Shown: piece by piece, positions 14,270-21,329 of the stretch
Layout: each line of letters opens with the position of its first letter
Position numbering within the stretch: position 1 is the first letter of the stretch
DNA from: Lachnospiraceae bacterium UBA938
GTDB lineage: Bacteria > Bacillota > Clostridia > Lachnospirales > Lachnospiraceae
DNA length: 29,660 nt
NCBI GenBank assembly: GCA_002293475.1
Contig: DBDG01000082.1
Span: 1-29,660 of the forward strand
Reading direction: 5' to 3'
Translations under genes and position numbers: made by a program
Notes under the pieces: generated by a model
The model's input: only the letters and a program-made list of their open reading frames with translations
What the model was told of the DNA's origin: nothing
The model's database searches: none

Positions 14270-14584
14270 ATGGAAGGAATATTAAAAGTAACCCCTGAAA
14301 AACTATTGGAAACATCATCGGAGTTTAGCGCAGCCGGTAATAAAATAAAGAATCTTACCGATGAAATGATGAGAACAGTGAATGGGCTGAAAGGAGTATG
14401 GCAAGGCGAGGCAGCCCGGATATACAGCGGCCGGTTCGGAGCTTTACAAAGTGACATGGATAAACTGCATAGGATGATCCAGGAGCATGTGAACGATCTC
14501 CAAGAGATGGCTGGACATTACCGGACGGCAGAAGCAGCCAATATGGAAGAAGGCAGTGCACTTAGCGCCAATATTGTTTCTTGA
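14270..14584 (+). CDS. WXG100-type protein D (104 aa)
   Basis: A 104-residue protein with a GGGAGG ribosome binding site. It starts ILKVTPEKLLETSSEF and has VWQGEAARIY as the WXG turn near 43-52. The second helix is MIQEHVNDLQEMAGHYRTAE, followed by a short flexible tail (SALSANIVS). The HxxxD/ExxhxxxH/Y-type end recalls the YxxxD/E secretion signal; here HYRTAE is the nearest match. The next gene is the lipase, so this protein is the best candidate for its dedicated partner. Confidence 0.85.
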   Translation: MEGILKVTPEKLLETSSEFSAAGNKIKNLTDEMMRTVNGLKGVWQGEAARIYSGRFGALQSDMDKLHRMIQEHVNDLQEMAGHYRTAEAANMEEGSALSANIVS

Positions 14585-14638
14585 CGGCATATTTCTTGGC
14601 AACCAGTAGCCAAAGGTTAGGCTTGGAGCGGACGAATT

Positions 14639-16027
14639 GTGGATACAGAGAACAGGTTATCAGAATCAGAGGTCAGTCTGTTGCTGGATACTTATATGTA
14701 TCTAAATTATTACGAGGCAAAAAACGGGCAGGAACTGCATAGCATACTGACGGACATATCAGGGCTGGCTGATTACGGGCCGGGTGGTAAACATCGTGGA
14801 GAGTACGAAATCCTCAGTAACGCTGTGGCTAGCTGCCCTAGCTTCGGAGAGTTGCAGATCAGTGCGCAGAGTATGGATATGGGCTTTGACAGCGGAACCC
14901 GGGCCTGTATATTTCAGGAAACCAGTACCGATTCGGTTTATGTCGTCTTCCGGGGAACAGGTGACGGTGAATGGATGGACAATGGCTTAGGTCTGACGGA
15001 GGCTGCCACTATCCAGCAGCAGCGCGCGCTATCATATTTTGAACAGGCAGTAGATCAGGGCGGCTTTACGGAAAACCATCGCATAATCGTGACCGGACAT
15101 TCCAAAGGCGGCAACAAGGCCCAATACGTGACGATGGAAACCACATATAATGAATTAATCGATAAATGTTATTCCATTGACGGACAAGGATTTTCGGAGG
15201 CAGCAGTCCGCAAGTGGAAAGAAAGGTACGATAAAAGAGAATATGATGAAAGATGCGGCAAGCTGCATGGTATATACGGAGAAAATGATTTTATCAATGC
15301 CTTGGGCTGCGCTATCATTCCCGAAGCCCACGTCCGCTATTTATATACGCCCATAATTAATAATGATATTGCCGGCTATCATGATATAAAGAATATGTTT
15401 GCGACGCTGAACCAGCAGGGGGAGCTTGTTTATCATGGCCAGAGTAATTACGTGACTGGCGGCCCAAAGGAATGGGGGCGGCTGGCACGGAGGTTGTCAG
15501 ATGAGATTATGTCGCTGGCGCCGGAGGAAAGATCAGGATGCGCGGCTGTAATCATGCAACTTATGGAGCTAGGAGGTAAAAAGAAGACGGGAATAAACGG
15601 CGAGGAGCCTGCCTTATCAGACTGGGGCGATTTTTTAAGAGCAGGCTTGCCGTCGGTAGCTTCGGCTTTGCTATTTTCCCAAGAAGGCATTGATTTCATG
15701 GAGTCTCTTTGGGTAGTGGAGGCGGGACAGGAGACCAGCTTTGCCGTGGATGCAAAGCACCTGTCCAGATCGGCAGGCCGACTGGGACAAACAGCCTTAA
15801 AACTCCAAAAAATCGCCGGAGATATAGAGCAGACAGCTAAGGAGCTCACATATGTTTTTGAATATGAAAACCCCGGACTATTGAACACCAATAAATTATT
15901 CCGGGAAGAATCAGAGAATATAAAGCGGCAAGCCGGTCTGCTTTTGCAGATGGCAGAAGGATTGGAGAAGGCAGCCAATATATATTATTCATGCGAATCT
16001 TTCATCGCCGAACAAATCCTCTCCTAG
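14639..16027 (+). CDS. Lipase-fold (DUF2974/Mbeg1-like) T7SS effector candidate with C-terminal WXG-like domain
   Basis: A 462-residue protein with a GTG start at 14639 and GGAG about 10 bases upstream. Residues 1-300 are an alpha/beta hydrolase of the DUF2974 type: VYVVFRGTGDGEW (100-112), the nucleophile elbow GHSKGG with Ser155, and later IYGENDF (acid candidate) and GYHDI (His candidate). There is no signal peptide. Residues 368-462 form two helices with the periodicity of WXG100 proteins (FAVDAKHLSRSAGRLGQTA, and ESENIKRQAGLLLQMAEGLE), but with NPG instead of WXG in the turn. This order, lipase first and T7-targeting helices last, recalls the S. aureus effector TslA. The likely role is a phospholipase or lipase exported by the neighbouring EssC. 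No immunity gene follows. Confidence 0.75.
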   Translation: MDTENRLSESEVSLLLDTYMYLNYYEAKNGQELHSILTDISGLADYGPGGKHRGEYEILSNAVASCPSFGELQISAQSMDMGFDSGTRACIFQETSTDSVYVVFRGTGDGEWMDNGLGLTEAATIQQQRALSYFEQAVDQGGFTENHRIIVTGHSKGGNKAQYVTMETTYNELIDKCYSIDGQGFSEAAVRKWKERYDKREYDERCGKLHGIYGENDFINALGCAIIPEAHVRYLYTPIINNDIAGYHDIKNMFATLNQQGELVYHGQSNYVTGGPKEWGRLARRLSDEIMSLAPEERSGCAAVIMQLMELGGKKKTGINGEEPALSDWGDFLRAGLPSVASALLFSQEGIDFMESLWVVEAGQETSFAVDAKHLSRSAGRLGQTALKLQKIAGDIEQTAKELTYVFEYENPGLLNTNKLFREESENIKRQAGLLLQMAEGLEKAANIYYSCESFIAEQILS

Positions 16028-16055
16028 CGGATGCATAGCAACTCATCGCGAATAT

Positions 16056-16084
16056 TTGACTTTGGTAGATAAAGTTATTATAAT
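16056..16084 (+). promoter_or_regulatory. Promoter of the CobW-type operon
   Basis: TTGACT (16056-16061), 17 bases, TATAAT (16079-16084), 28 bases after the lipase stop. Any ATG before about 16090 is excluded as a start for the following gene. No terminator is visible between the lipase gene and this promoter. Confidence 0.75.
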
Positions 16085-16121
16085 GGGAAGAAGTAAAATT
16101 ACTGTGGCGAGAGGGTCGTCT

Positions 16122-17246
16122 ATGTTAAAGATTGATATTGTTTCCGGTTTTTTGGGAGCAGGGAAAACCACTTTGATAAAAAAACTGCTAGACGAAACTT
16201 TGGGCAATACAAAGGTAGTCCTGATTGAGAATGAATTCGGGGAGATTGGCATTGACAGCGGTTTCTTAAAGGATTCAGGGATAGAAATCAAAGAAATGAA
16301 TTCGGGCTGTATCTGTTGTTCGTTAGTAGGTGATTTCGGCGCTTCATTAGAAGAGGTGATGACAGTTTATGCTCCCGACCGGATCTTAATTGAGCCATCG
16401 GGCGTAGGGAAGCTTTCGGATGTCAGGAAGGCGGTGCAGAATATCACTGACCGCCAGACATTGGATCAAGGGAAGGAAGATGTTCAAAAAGCGGTATTGA
16501 ATAGTGCCGTGGCGGTAGTGGATGTGACGAAATGCCGGCTATATATCAAGAACTTCGGTGAATTTTTTACTGATCAGATTAGGCACGCCGGAACTATCAT
16601 CCTTAGCAGAACCGACAAGGTAAGTGATGAAAAACTCACCCAGTGCATAGATCTGTTACGAGAATACAATAAGAAAGCGGTTATTGTCACTACGCCTTGG
16701 GACCAGCTGACAGGACAGGCTATTCTTGATACCATGGAAAACACAAAAGACTTGGAACAAGACATGCAGGCTATGATGAAAGAATTGCGTCATGCCCACG
16801 AAGTGCAATGTGCCTGTGGCTGTCGCCATGAACCTTGCCATTGCTATGAGCATGGTCACGACCATGATCATAACCATGACCATAACCATAACCATAACCA
16901 TGACCATAACCATAACCATGCTCATGACTATGACCATGAGCATGAGCACCACCATGCCGATGAGGTGTTTGACGGCTTTGGCTTAGAAACACCGATTCGC
17001 TATTCGAAACATGAGCTGGAAGATATAATGGAGCAGCTGGAGGAGGAAACCATATATGGAACGGTTCTGCGCGCTAAAGGCACAGTTGCATCCGTTGAAG
17101 GCGGATGGCTTGCTTTTGATTATGTTCCGGGCGAAAGGGCTGTCCGATCCGGGAACGCGGATGTAACCGGCAAAATCTGTGTAATCGGAGCAAAACTGAA
17201 GGCGGATAATCTGGCGGCATTGTGGAAGAAGGAAGGAAAAGGCTGA
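16122..17246 (+). CDS. CobW/COG0523 family GTPase with a long His-rich metal-binding tract
   Basis: A 374-residue protein counted from the ATG at 16122 (GAGGG upstream); the frame is open to 16056, but that lies in the promoter. Walker A is GFLGAGKTT (9-17), the metal site CxCC is GCICC (62-66), Walker B is ILIEPSG (88-94), and the base-recognition motif is SRTD where NKxD is usual. After residue 230 comes a Cys/His segment (CACGCRHEPCHC) and then about 35 residues made mostly of alternating His with Asp, Asn or Glu. The C-terminal CobW domain follows (YGTVLRAKGTV, GGWLAFDYVPGE). COG0523 proteins deliver Zn, Co or Ni to client enzymes; the tract suggests storage or buffering of Zn or Ni. The next gene starts 2 bases after the stop, so the two form an operon. 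Confidence 0.88.
   Translation: MLKIDIVSGFLGAGKTTLIKKLLDETLGNTKVVLIENEFGEIGIDSGFLKDSGIEIKEMNSGCICCSLVGDFGASLEEVMTVYAPDRILIEPSGVGKLSDVRKAVQNITDRQTLDQGKEDVQKAVLNSAVAVVDVTKCRLYIKNFGEFFTDQIRHAGTIILSRTDKVSDEKLTQCIDLLREYNKKAVIVTTPWDQLTGQAILDTMENTKDLEQDMQAMMKELRHAHEVQCACGCRHEPCHCYEHGHDHDHNHDHNHNHNHDHNHNHAHDYDHEHEHHHADEVFDGFGLETPIRYSKHELEDIMEQLEEETIYGTVLRAKGTVASVEGGWLAFDYVPGERAVRSGNADVTGKICVIGAKLKADNLAALWKKEGKG
16851..16955 (+). repeat. CAT-AAC/CAT-GAC hexanucleotide repeat coding for the His tract
   Basis: Inside the CobW gene a run of near-identical hexamers (CATAAC and CATGAC) encodes His-Asn and His-Asp pairs. It is in frame and of a multiple-of-6 unit, so slippage would lengthen or shorten the His tract without breaking the gene. 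Confidence 0.85.
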
Positions 17247-17247
17247 A

Positions 17248-18177
17248 ATGATACCGGTATATGTGATCAACGGTTTTTTGGACAGCGGCAAGACAGAATT
17301 TATCCAGTATACGCTGGCACAGCCGTATTTTCGTACTAAAGGAAAGTCTCTTTTACTGCTTTGTGAAGAGGGAGAAACGGAATACGACGAAGGACTTTTA
17401 AAGCAGTCTCGTACCGAGGTGGAACGCATTGCCGAGGAAAGTGAACTTGATCCGGTTAAGCTGCTGGAGCTGGAGAAGAAACACAAGCCGGAGCGGATTG
17501 TTATAGAATATAACGGCATGTGGAATTATAAGAAGATGAAGCTTCCGTGGCATTGGCAGGTGGAACAGCAGATCACGCTGATCGATTCATCTACTTTTCC
17601 GCTTTATTTTACTAATATGAAGTCGCTGTTGGCTGAGATGCTTCGTAAGTCGGAATTGATTGTTTTTAACCGGGCAGACGGCATAGCTGAGCTCAATATA
17701 TATAAAAGGAACGTCAAGGCGATCAACCAGGCTGCCGAGATTGTTTTTGAGGATGAAAACGGTGAGATTGATGAGATATTTGAAGAAGACCTGCCTTATG
17801 ATCTGGAGCAGGAGACCCTGATCTTGGATAATCAGGGCTATGGCATCTGGTATCTGGACTCGCTGGAACATATTGAACGTTATATAAGTAAAAGGGTGGT
17901 ATTTAAGGCGTTGGTACTCAAGCCGGAAGGATTTCCACAGGGCTATTTTGTGCCGGGACGGATGGCGATGACTTGCTGTGCGGACGATATGGCTTTTCTA
18001 GGTTTTGTATGCCAATACGACCGGTCAGGGACGCTTAACGAGCAGGAATGGGTTAAGGTAACCGCCGCTGTCACGAAAGAATATTGGCCCGACTATAAAG
18101 GGGAAGGTCCCGTCCTGCATGCGCTATCGGTAGAAAGGACAAAGGCTCCGGAACAGGAGATTATTAGTTTTATGTAG
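17248..18177 (+). CDS. CobW-like P-loop protein with a YcgQ/DUF1980-like C-terminal domain
   Basis: A 309-residue protein. Walker A is GFLDSGKT (9-16), the Walker B region is RIVIEYNGMW, and NRAD stands where NKxD is usual, so it is a COG0523-like GTPase. The CxCC metal motif of the first protein is missing; CEEGETEYDE lies in its place. The C-terminal third has GYFVPGRMAMTCCADDMAFLGFVCQYD, which resembles the CC-AD motif of the YcgQ/TIGR03943 (DUF1980) family. That family often neighbours the permease YcgR and COG0523 genes. The two cysteines there may be its metal site. It lies 2 bases after the His-rich GTPase, so the two may act as a heteromeric pair (inference). Confidence 0.78.
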   Translation: MIPVYVINGFLDSGKTEFIQYTLAQPYFRTKGKSLLLLCEEGETEYDEGLLKQSRTEVERIAEESELDPVKLLELEKKHKPERIVIEYNGMWNYKKMKLPWHWQVEQQITLIDSSTFPLYFTNMKSLLAEMLRKSELIVFNRADGIAELNIYKRNVKAINQAAEIVFEDENGEIDEIFEEDLPYDLEQETLILDNQGYGIWYLDSLEHIERYISKRVVFKALVLKPEGFPQGYFVPGRMAMTCCADDMAFLGFVCQYDRSGTLNEQEWVKVTAAVTKEYWPDYKGEGPVLHALSVERTKAPEQEIISFM

Positions 18178-18233
18178 TTGCGGCTGAAAAAGTTAGCAAG
18201 GGTTAAAAAGGAGTTGAAAATTAAATAAATCTA

Positions 18234-18262
18234 TTGACTTTTGCGCCTTAAAATGGTATTAT
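18234..18262 (+). promoter_or_regulatory. Promoter of tRNA-Leu
   Basis: TTGACT (18234-18239), 17 bases, TATTAT (18257-18262), 20 bases before the mature tRNA 5' end. Confidence 0.75.
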
Positions 18263-18281
18263 CCTATTCGTGGCGAAATAT

Positions 18282-18366
18282 GCGGAAGTGTCGGAACTGG
18301 CAGACGAGCAAGACTAAGGATCTTGTGGGCAATGCGCTCGTGTGGGTTCAAGTCCCATCTTCCGCA
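18282..18366 (+). tRNA. tRNA-Leu (anticodon AAG)
   Basis: An 85-base cloverleaf. The acceptor stem GCGGAAG (18282-18288) pairs with CTTCCGC (18359-18365), with discriminator A at 18366. The anticodon stem CAAGA/TCTTG holds the loop CTAAGGA, giving anticodon AAG. A long variable arm (GGGCAATGCGCTC region) and the TTCAAGT T-loop are as expected for a class II leucine tRNA. The CCA end is not encoded (CTG follows). Confidence 0.95.
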
Positions 18367-18481
18367 CTGAATCATGATTATACGAACCCCACTCTGATTG
18401 GGGATGCTTGGGGGTTTGTGGTGTTCTTTGAATGATGATTGGGTAGAACGGGCGGTATCTTGATGATACCGCCCGTTCTGC
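18342..18481 (+). repeat. Direct repeat copy 1: tRNA-Leu 3' end plus two downstream hairpins
   Basis: This 140-base stretch is repeated at 19911-20051 with a constant offset of 1569 and one single-base indel in the last loop. It covers the T-arm and acceptor 3' strand of the tRNA, a spacer (ATCATGATTATACG), hairpin 1 (ACGAACCCC with GGGGTTTGT) and hairpin 2. Hairpin 2 is AGAACGGGCGGTATC at 18445-18459 pairing with GATACCGCCCGTTCT. Hairpin 2 has no T-run after it, so it is not a standard terminator. Confidence 0.85.
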
Positions 18482-18506
18482 GGTATGACAGGCACAACTG
18501 TTTTCT

Positions 18507-18959
18507 GTGGTGAAAGTCTACATAGGAATAGCTACCAGCAAACTTAATAACGACTCCCAAGGCTTGTATCTTGAGATATGGAGAAGAAGGGATAGAGCGT
18601 GGACTTGTTTTTTTAATAAGCTAATAGCAATTAGGTATGATGAATCATTTGATAATTTGCAAAGCTTGTTAATGTATTCTTCAAAAGAAGATAAAAAAAC
18701 ATTACTTGAATATTGTGAAAGCGAAAGTCTTAGAATTGATAATTTAGTAGCTAGGAGATTCTCTCAAAAACTTAGAAACACGATACACTATCAAGAAATA
18801 CTTTTAGATGTTAATAAAATTGAAGAAGGTTCTACAAAGGGTTGCAACTGTTACAGCGAGTTATCCGTAATATTATTTCTGTGGATAAAGATTATAGCAA
18901 TTAATAGGTTGTTTGATATGACTGATTCAGAATTTAAGTTAATACGAAAAATGCAATGA
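18507..18959 (+). CDS. Hypothetical protein inside the tRNA-flanked island
   Basis: A 150-residue AT-rich frame with a GTG start at 18507 (GTG-GTG), no clear ribosome binding site, and base composition unlike the flanking genes. The sequence has charged helices (SSKEDKKTLLEYCESESLRIDNLVARRFSQKLRNTIHY) and a hydrophobic segment near 122-134 (VILFLWIKIIAI). I recognise no family. It may be a truncated relic; it does not show integrase motifs. Confidence 0.4.
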   Translation: MVKVYIGIATSKLNNDSQGLYLEIWRRRDRAWTCFFNKLIAIRYDESFDNLQSLLMYSSKEDKKTLLEYCESESLRIDNLVARRFSQKLRNTIHYQEILLDVNKIEEGSTKGCNCYSELSVILFLWIKIIAINRLFDMTDSEFKLIRKMQ

Positions 18960-19232
18960 ATATATTTAATAGGCCATGGCTAAAGTATATAATAATTAGT
19001 ATTTTATCGAATTTCAATATTTAAACTAAATATTACCATAATAAAATTTACAGTGTCCAATTGCTTCGCCAACCTGTCGTTTGACATCTATTTGAACTCA
19101 CAAGAATTTCTTGTGAGTTTCCACTCGAATGAAACTCATTTATGAGTAATAAGGATGGGGGAGAATATATGAAGATTAACATGACTATTTAAAAATATTT
19201 CTTATTTGAATTCTCAAAATCATGAAAATATG
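18960..19232. other. Non-coding gap with a perfect palindrome and a 7-codon frame
   Basis: This AT-rich region holds a 23-base palindrome at 19096-19118 (ACTCACAAGAA, central T, TTCTTGTGAGT). A 7-codon frame lies at 19169-19192 behind a strong GGGGGAG ribosome binding site (MKINMTI, then TAA). That tiny frame looks like the decapitated start of a lost gene. Nothing longer is supported. Confidence 0.4.
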
Positions 19233-19273
19233 TTGATGACAGGTGCATGATAGGTGTATAATAGGTGTAAAGA
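19233..19273 (+). promoter_or_regulatory. Toxin-antitoxin promoter with three 11-bp direct repeats (operator)
   Basis: TTGATG (19233-19238), 18 bases, TATAAT (19257-19262). Three tandem 11-base units lie across the -10: AGGTGCATGAT (19241-19251), AGGTGTATAAT (19252-19262) and AGGTGTAAAGA (19263-19273). The one-turn spacing puts all copies on the same DNA face, as expected for an autorepressor such as the antitoxin encoded next. Confidence 0.65.
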
Positions 19274-19287
19274 AGGAGATGATTATA

Positions 19288-19596
19288 ATGACAGCGAGAG
19301 TATCAGTAAATATAGACGGCGAGATAAAACAAAAGGCACAGAGTATATTGAATGAAATCGGCATAGATATGACTACGGCAGTAGATATATTCTTAAGAAC
19401 GATTATTCGTGAAGAAAGAATCCCATTTGAGCTTCAGACAAAGCGGGCTTTTCAGGATGATGTGCATCAGCAATATATATTAGCAGAACTGGAGAGGGCT
19501 ATGGTAGTAGCTGGTGCTCCCGATTCTCAATGGAGGACACATGATGAAGTCATGATGAAACTTAATCAACAGCGGGAGGCAAGAAAGAGTGTATAA
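19288..19596 (+). CDS. RelB/DinJ family antitoxin
   Basis: A 102-residue protein started at the ATG 19288 behind AAGGAGATG; the frame extends upstream into the promoter and is not used. The N-terminus (ARVSVNIDGEIKQKAQSIL, then GIDMTTAVDIFLRTIIRE) is a clear ribbon-helix-helix of the RelB/DinJ family, which binds DNA as a dimer. It is followed by the FEL motif and a charged tail that would wrap the toxin. The last 8 bases overlap the toxin gene. It neutralises the toxin and should repress the operon through the 11-bp repeats upstream. Confidence 0.9.
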   Translation: MTARVSVNIDGEIKQKAQSILNEIGIDMTTAVDIFLRTIIREERIPFELQTKRAFQDDVHQQYILAELERAMVVAGAPDSQWRTHDEVMMKLNQQREARKSV

Positions 19597-19882
19597 ACTT
19601 GAGTACCTATCCGTTGCCATCAATGATATTTTGGAGGCCGAGGATTATTTATATGGTTTAAGTCCTCCGGCTGCAGATATTTTCGCGGAAGCTATAAAGC
19701 ATCAGATGGAGTCTTTATTGGAACATCCGCTGATGTATCGAGTTTATGAAGAGAACGAATATTTCCGCTGTATGCCGTTGCCTTATGAATATCTTTGTTT
19801 CTACAGGGTGGATGATGAGATAGAAACCATTAGGATTTATCGTGTCTTGAGGGGTATGAGAGATTTGAAACATATATTATGA
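19589..19882 (+). CDS. ParE/RelE superfamily toxin
   Basis: A 97-residue protein with a GTG start at 19589 overlapping the antitoxin by 8 bases, with GGGAGG upstream. The order beta-helix-helix-beta sheet fits the RelE/ParE fold: LEYLSVAINDILEAEDYL, then MESLLEHPLMYRVYEE, and YLCFYRVDDEIETIRIYRVLRGMRDL at the end. The basic end with Arg residues near RVLRGMRD is the typical toxin strand. Whether it cuts ribosome-bound mRNA (RelE) or blocks gyrase (ParE) cannot be told; the ILEAEDYL helix leans to ParE-like. Confidence 0.88.
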   Translation: MYKLEYLSVAINDILEAEDYLYGLSPPAADIFAEAIKHQMESLLEHPLMYRVYEENEYFRCMPLPYEYLCFYRVDDEIETIRIYRVLRGMRDLKHIL

Positions 19883-19910
19883 GGTCTCCGAGCTTATTCT
19901 TCACACTTTT

Positions 19911-20051
19911 ATGAGTTCAAATCCTTTATTCAGCACTATATCATGATTATACGAACCCTGTACCAGTAGGGGATGCGTGGGGGTTCGTGGTGTATTTTAG
20001 ATGGTGATTAAGCAGAACGGGCGGTATCAGTGATGGTACCGCCCGTTCTGC
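19911..20051 (+). repeat. Direct repeat copy 2 with a decayed tRNA-Leu 3' end
   Basis: ATGAGTTCAAATCC (19911-19924) through GCACT (19933-19937) aligns base for base with the T-arm and 3' acceptor strand of tRNA-Leu. Many changes are G-to-A or C-to-T and the T-stem pairing is broken, so it is not a working tRNA. The downstream hairpins are better kept: hairpin 1 ACGAACCC/GGGTTCGT and hairpin 2 AGAACGGGCGGTA/TACCGCCCGTTCT. In hairpin 1 a G-T pair of copy 1 is a G-C pair here. No gene is seen from here to 20201. Confidence 0.8.
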
Positions 20052-20201
20052 TCATGTATTGATTGTTTTCTTATTTCCCGTTTTTATGTTTTCATTAACA
20101 CATAAGCGAATAAGCTTAACTCATTATGAACAAATAAGAAGTATATTTTGAGCAAATAAACGACCTTCCGATCCAATAGACGGCGGAGATTTGAGGTTTA
20201 T

Positions 20202-21305
20202 TTATAAGGCACTGTCAAATAATGCCTCTATTCTAAGTATAAGGGCTTCATCAATCCTATTATACAATTCCTTGTCCAGATCAATGGAATCTGTCCATTT
20301 TGATATGTAGGTGGCATAATCTAAATCACCCTGCTCGTTATTTGCCCGGTATGCTTGGCGGCTTTCATATAGCTGATTTTGATAGGCGATGGCTTCCGGC
20401 GAACAATAGACCCACTCATGGTCGCCCGCGGTCAGCAGAAACTGCGCTTTTTCATTCGTTATCTCATCTTTGTAGCCATAGATTGCGACATCCATTGTGA
20501 CCAGAGCATCGTTTTCACCTTGGATAATCAAAAAGGGTATATTATTGGAATTGATGGCATCTACAGCGTTTACGTCAAGAGCCGCGCCAAAGTAGCTCTT
20601 TTGGATCAGCCACATCTGCGGACCTAGCAGATCAAAGGCTCCGCCGGCATTTTGCCGGCCAAGTTCAGTAAAAGATTCAAGCGGATCGTTATAGCCGGCC
20701 ATGCTTACCACCGCCTTGACCCGGTGCGGCTTGGATAGTGCGGCACACACGCCGTAGCCGCCCCAGCTGTGACCCAGAAGATAGATCGGCAGGCTGTCAT
20801 ATCTGCTCTGGGATTCGACATGGGAGAGCAGCGCATCTAGGTCAATCGCTGACTGAGCTAAGCCCTGCGTGCTTTTCCCTTCGCTATTCGCCACACCGGT
20901 ATTATCGTAAGTAATTACCCGATAACCGTCGTCGATAAAGCGAGTGACAAATACAGTATAATCATCACCGGTGCCGCCTAAGCCGGATGAAATGATAATA
21001 AGCCCGCGACTATTTTCTTTTCCGTATTCATATCCGGACAGGTTATTGCCGTCCACATTAAATAAAAATTCTTCGCGGGGATATTCTGCTTGGTCGATAT
21101 CGGAATAATCAAGATTGGGAACAAAACCGGTTCTGCTTTGCGAGTATTCAACCCGGGTAAACGTCTGTGAATAAATCAGGTAAGAAACGGCGGTGCCGCC
21201 GAAAACATATAACGCGGTCAACGTAATCAAGGTAATAGTGATTATTTTTTTAAATTTGTGTGTCCTGTTTGATCTTGCCGTGGATTGTTCTTTTGAATTT
21301 TTCAA
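20202..21305 (-). CDS. Membrane-anchored alpha/beta hydrolase
   Basis: A 367-residue protein with a TTG start at 21305 and AAGGA upstream. One N-terminal membrane helix (about 20-45) anchors an outside-facing hydrolase domain. Visible motifs are an oxyanion loop (SSGLGGTGDDY, 107-117), the nucleophile elbow GHSWGG with Ser180, IQGENDALV as the acid region, and GDHEWVY with the catalytic His. This is the serine hydrolase fold of the S9/esterase-type families; the substrate is unknown. It follows the DUF3021 gene after a 24-base gap and probably shares the LytTR operon. Confidence 0.8.
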   Translation of the reverse strand: MKNSKEQSTARSNRTHKFKKIITITLITLTALYVFGGTAVSYLIYSQTFTRVEYSQSRTGFVPNLDYSDIDQAEYPREEFLFNVDGNNLSGYEYGKENSRGLIIISSGLGGTGDDYTVFVTRFIDDGYRVITYDNTGVANSEGKSTQGLAQSAIDLDALLSHVESQSRYDSLPIYLLGHSWGGYGVCAALSKPHRVKAVVSMAGYNDPLESFTELGRQNAGGAFDLLGPQMWLIQKSYFGAALDVNAVDAINSNNIPFLIIQGENDALVTMDVAIYGYKDEITNEKAQFLLTAGDHEWVYCSPEAIAYQNQLYESRQAYRANNEQGDLDYATYISKWTDSIDLDKELYNRIDEALILRIEALFDSAL

Positions 21306-21329
21306 TTTTTAAATTCCTTTTCTATTGGT

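Noticed and set aside
16851..16955. Short regular repeats that might suggest a CRISPR array
   Set aside because: The units are 6 bases, have no unique spacers and code an in-frame His tract.
16656..16992. Two minus-strand frames rich in Met/Val or His/Gly opposite the CobW gene
   Set aside because: They are translation artefacts of the CAT hexamer repeat on the other strand.
18445..18481. Hairpin 2 as an intrinsic terminator of tRNA-Leu
   Set aside because: The stem is strong, but no T-run follows on either strand; hairpin 1 with TTCTTT after it is a weak alternative.
18507..18959. Island ORF as a tyrosine or serine integrase remnant
   Set aside because: No R-H-R-Y or serine recombinase motif is seen, and the length and composition do not fit.
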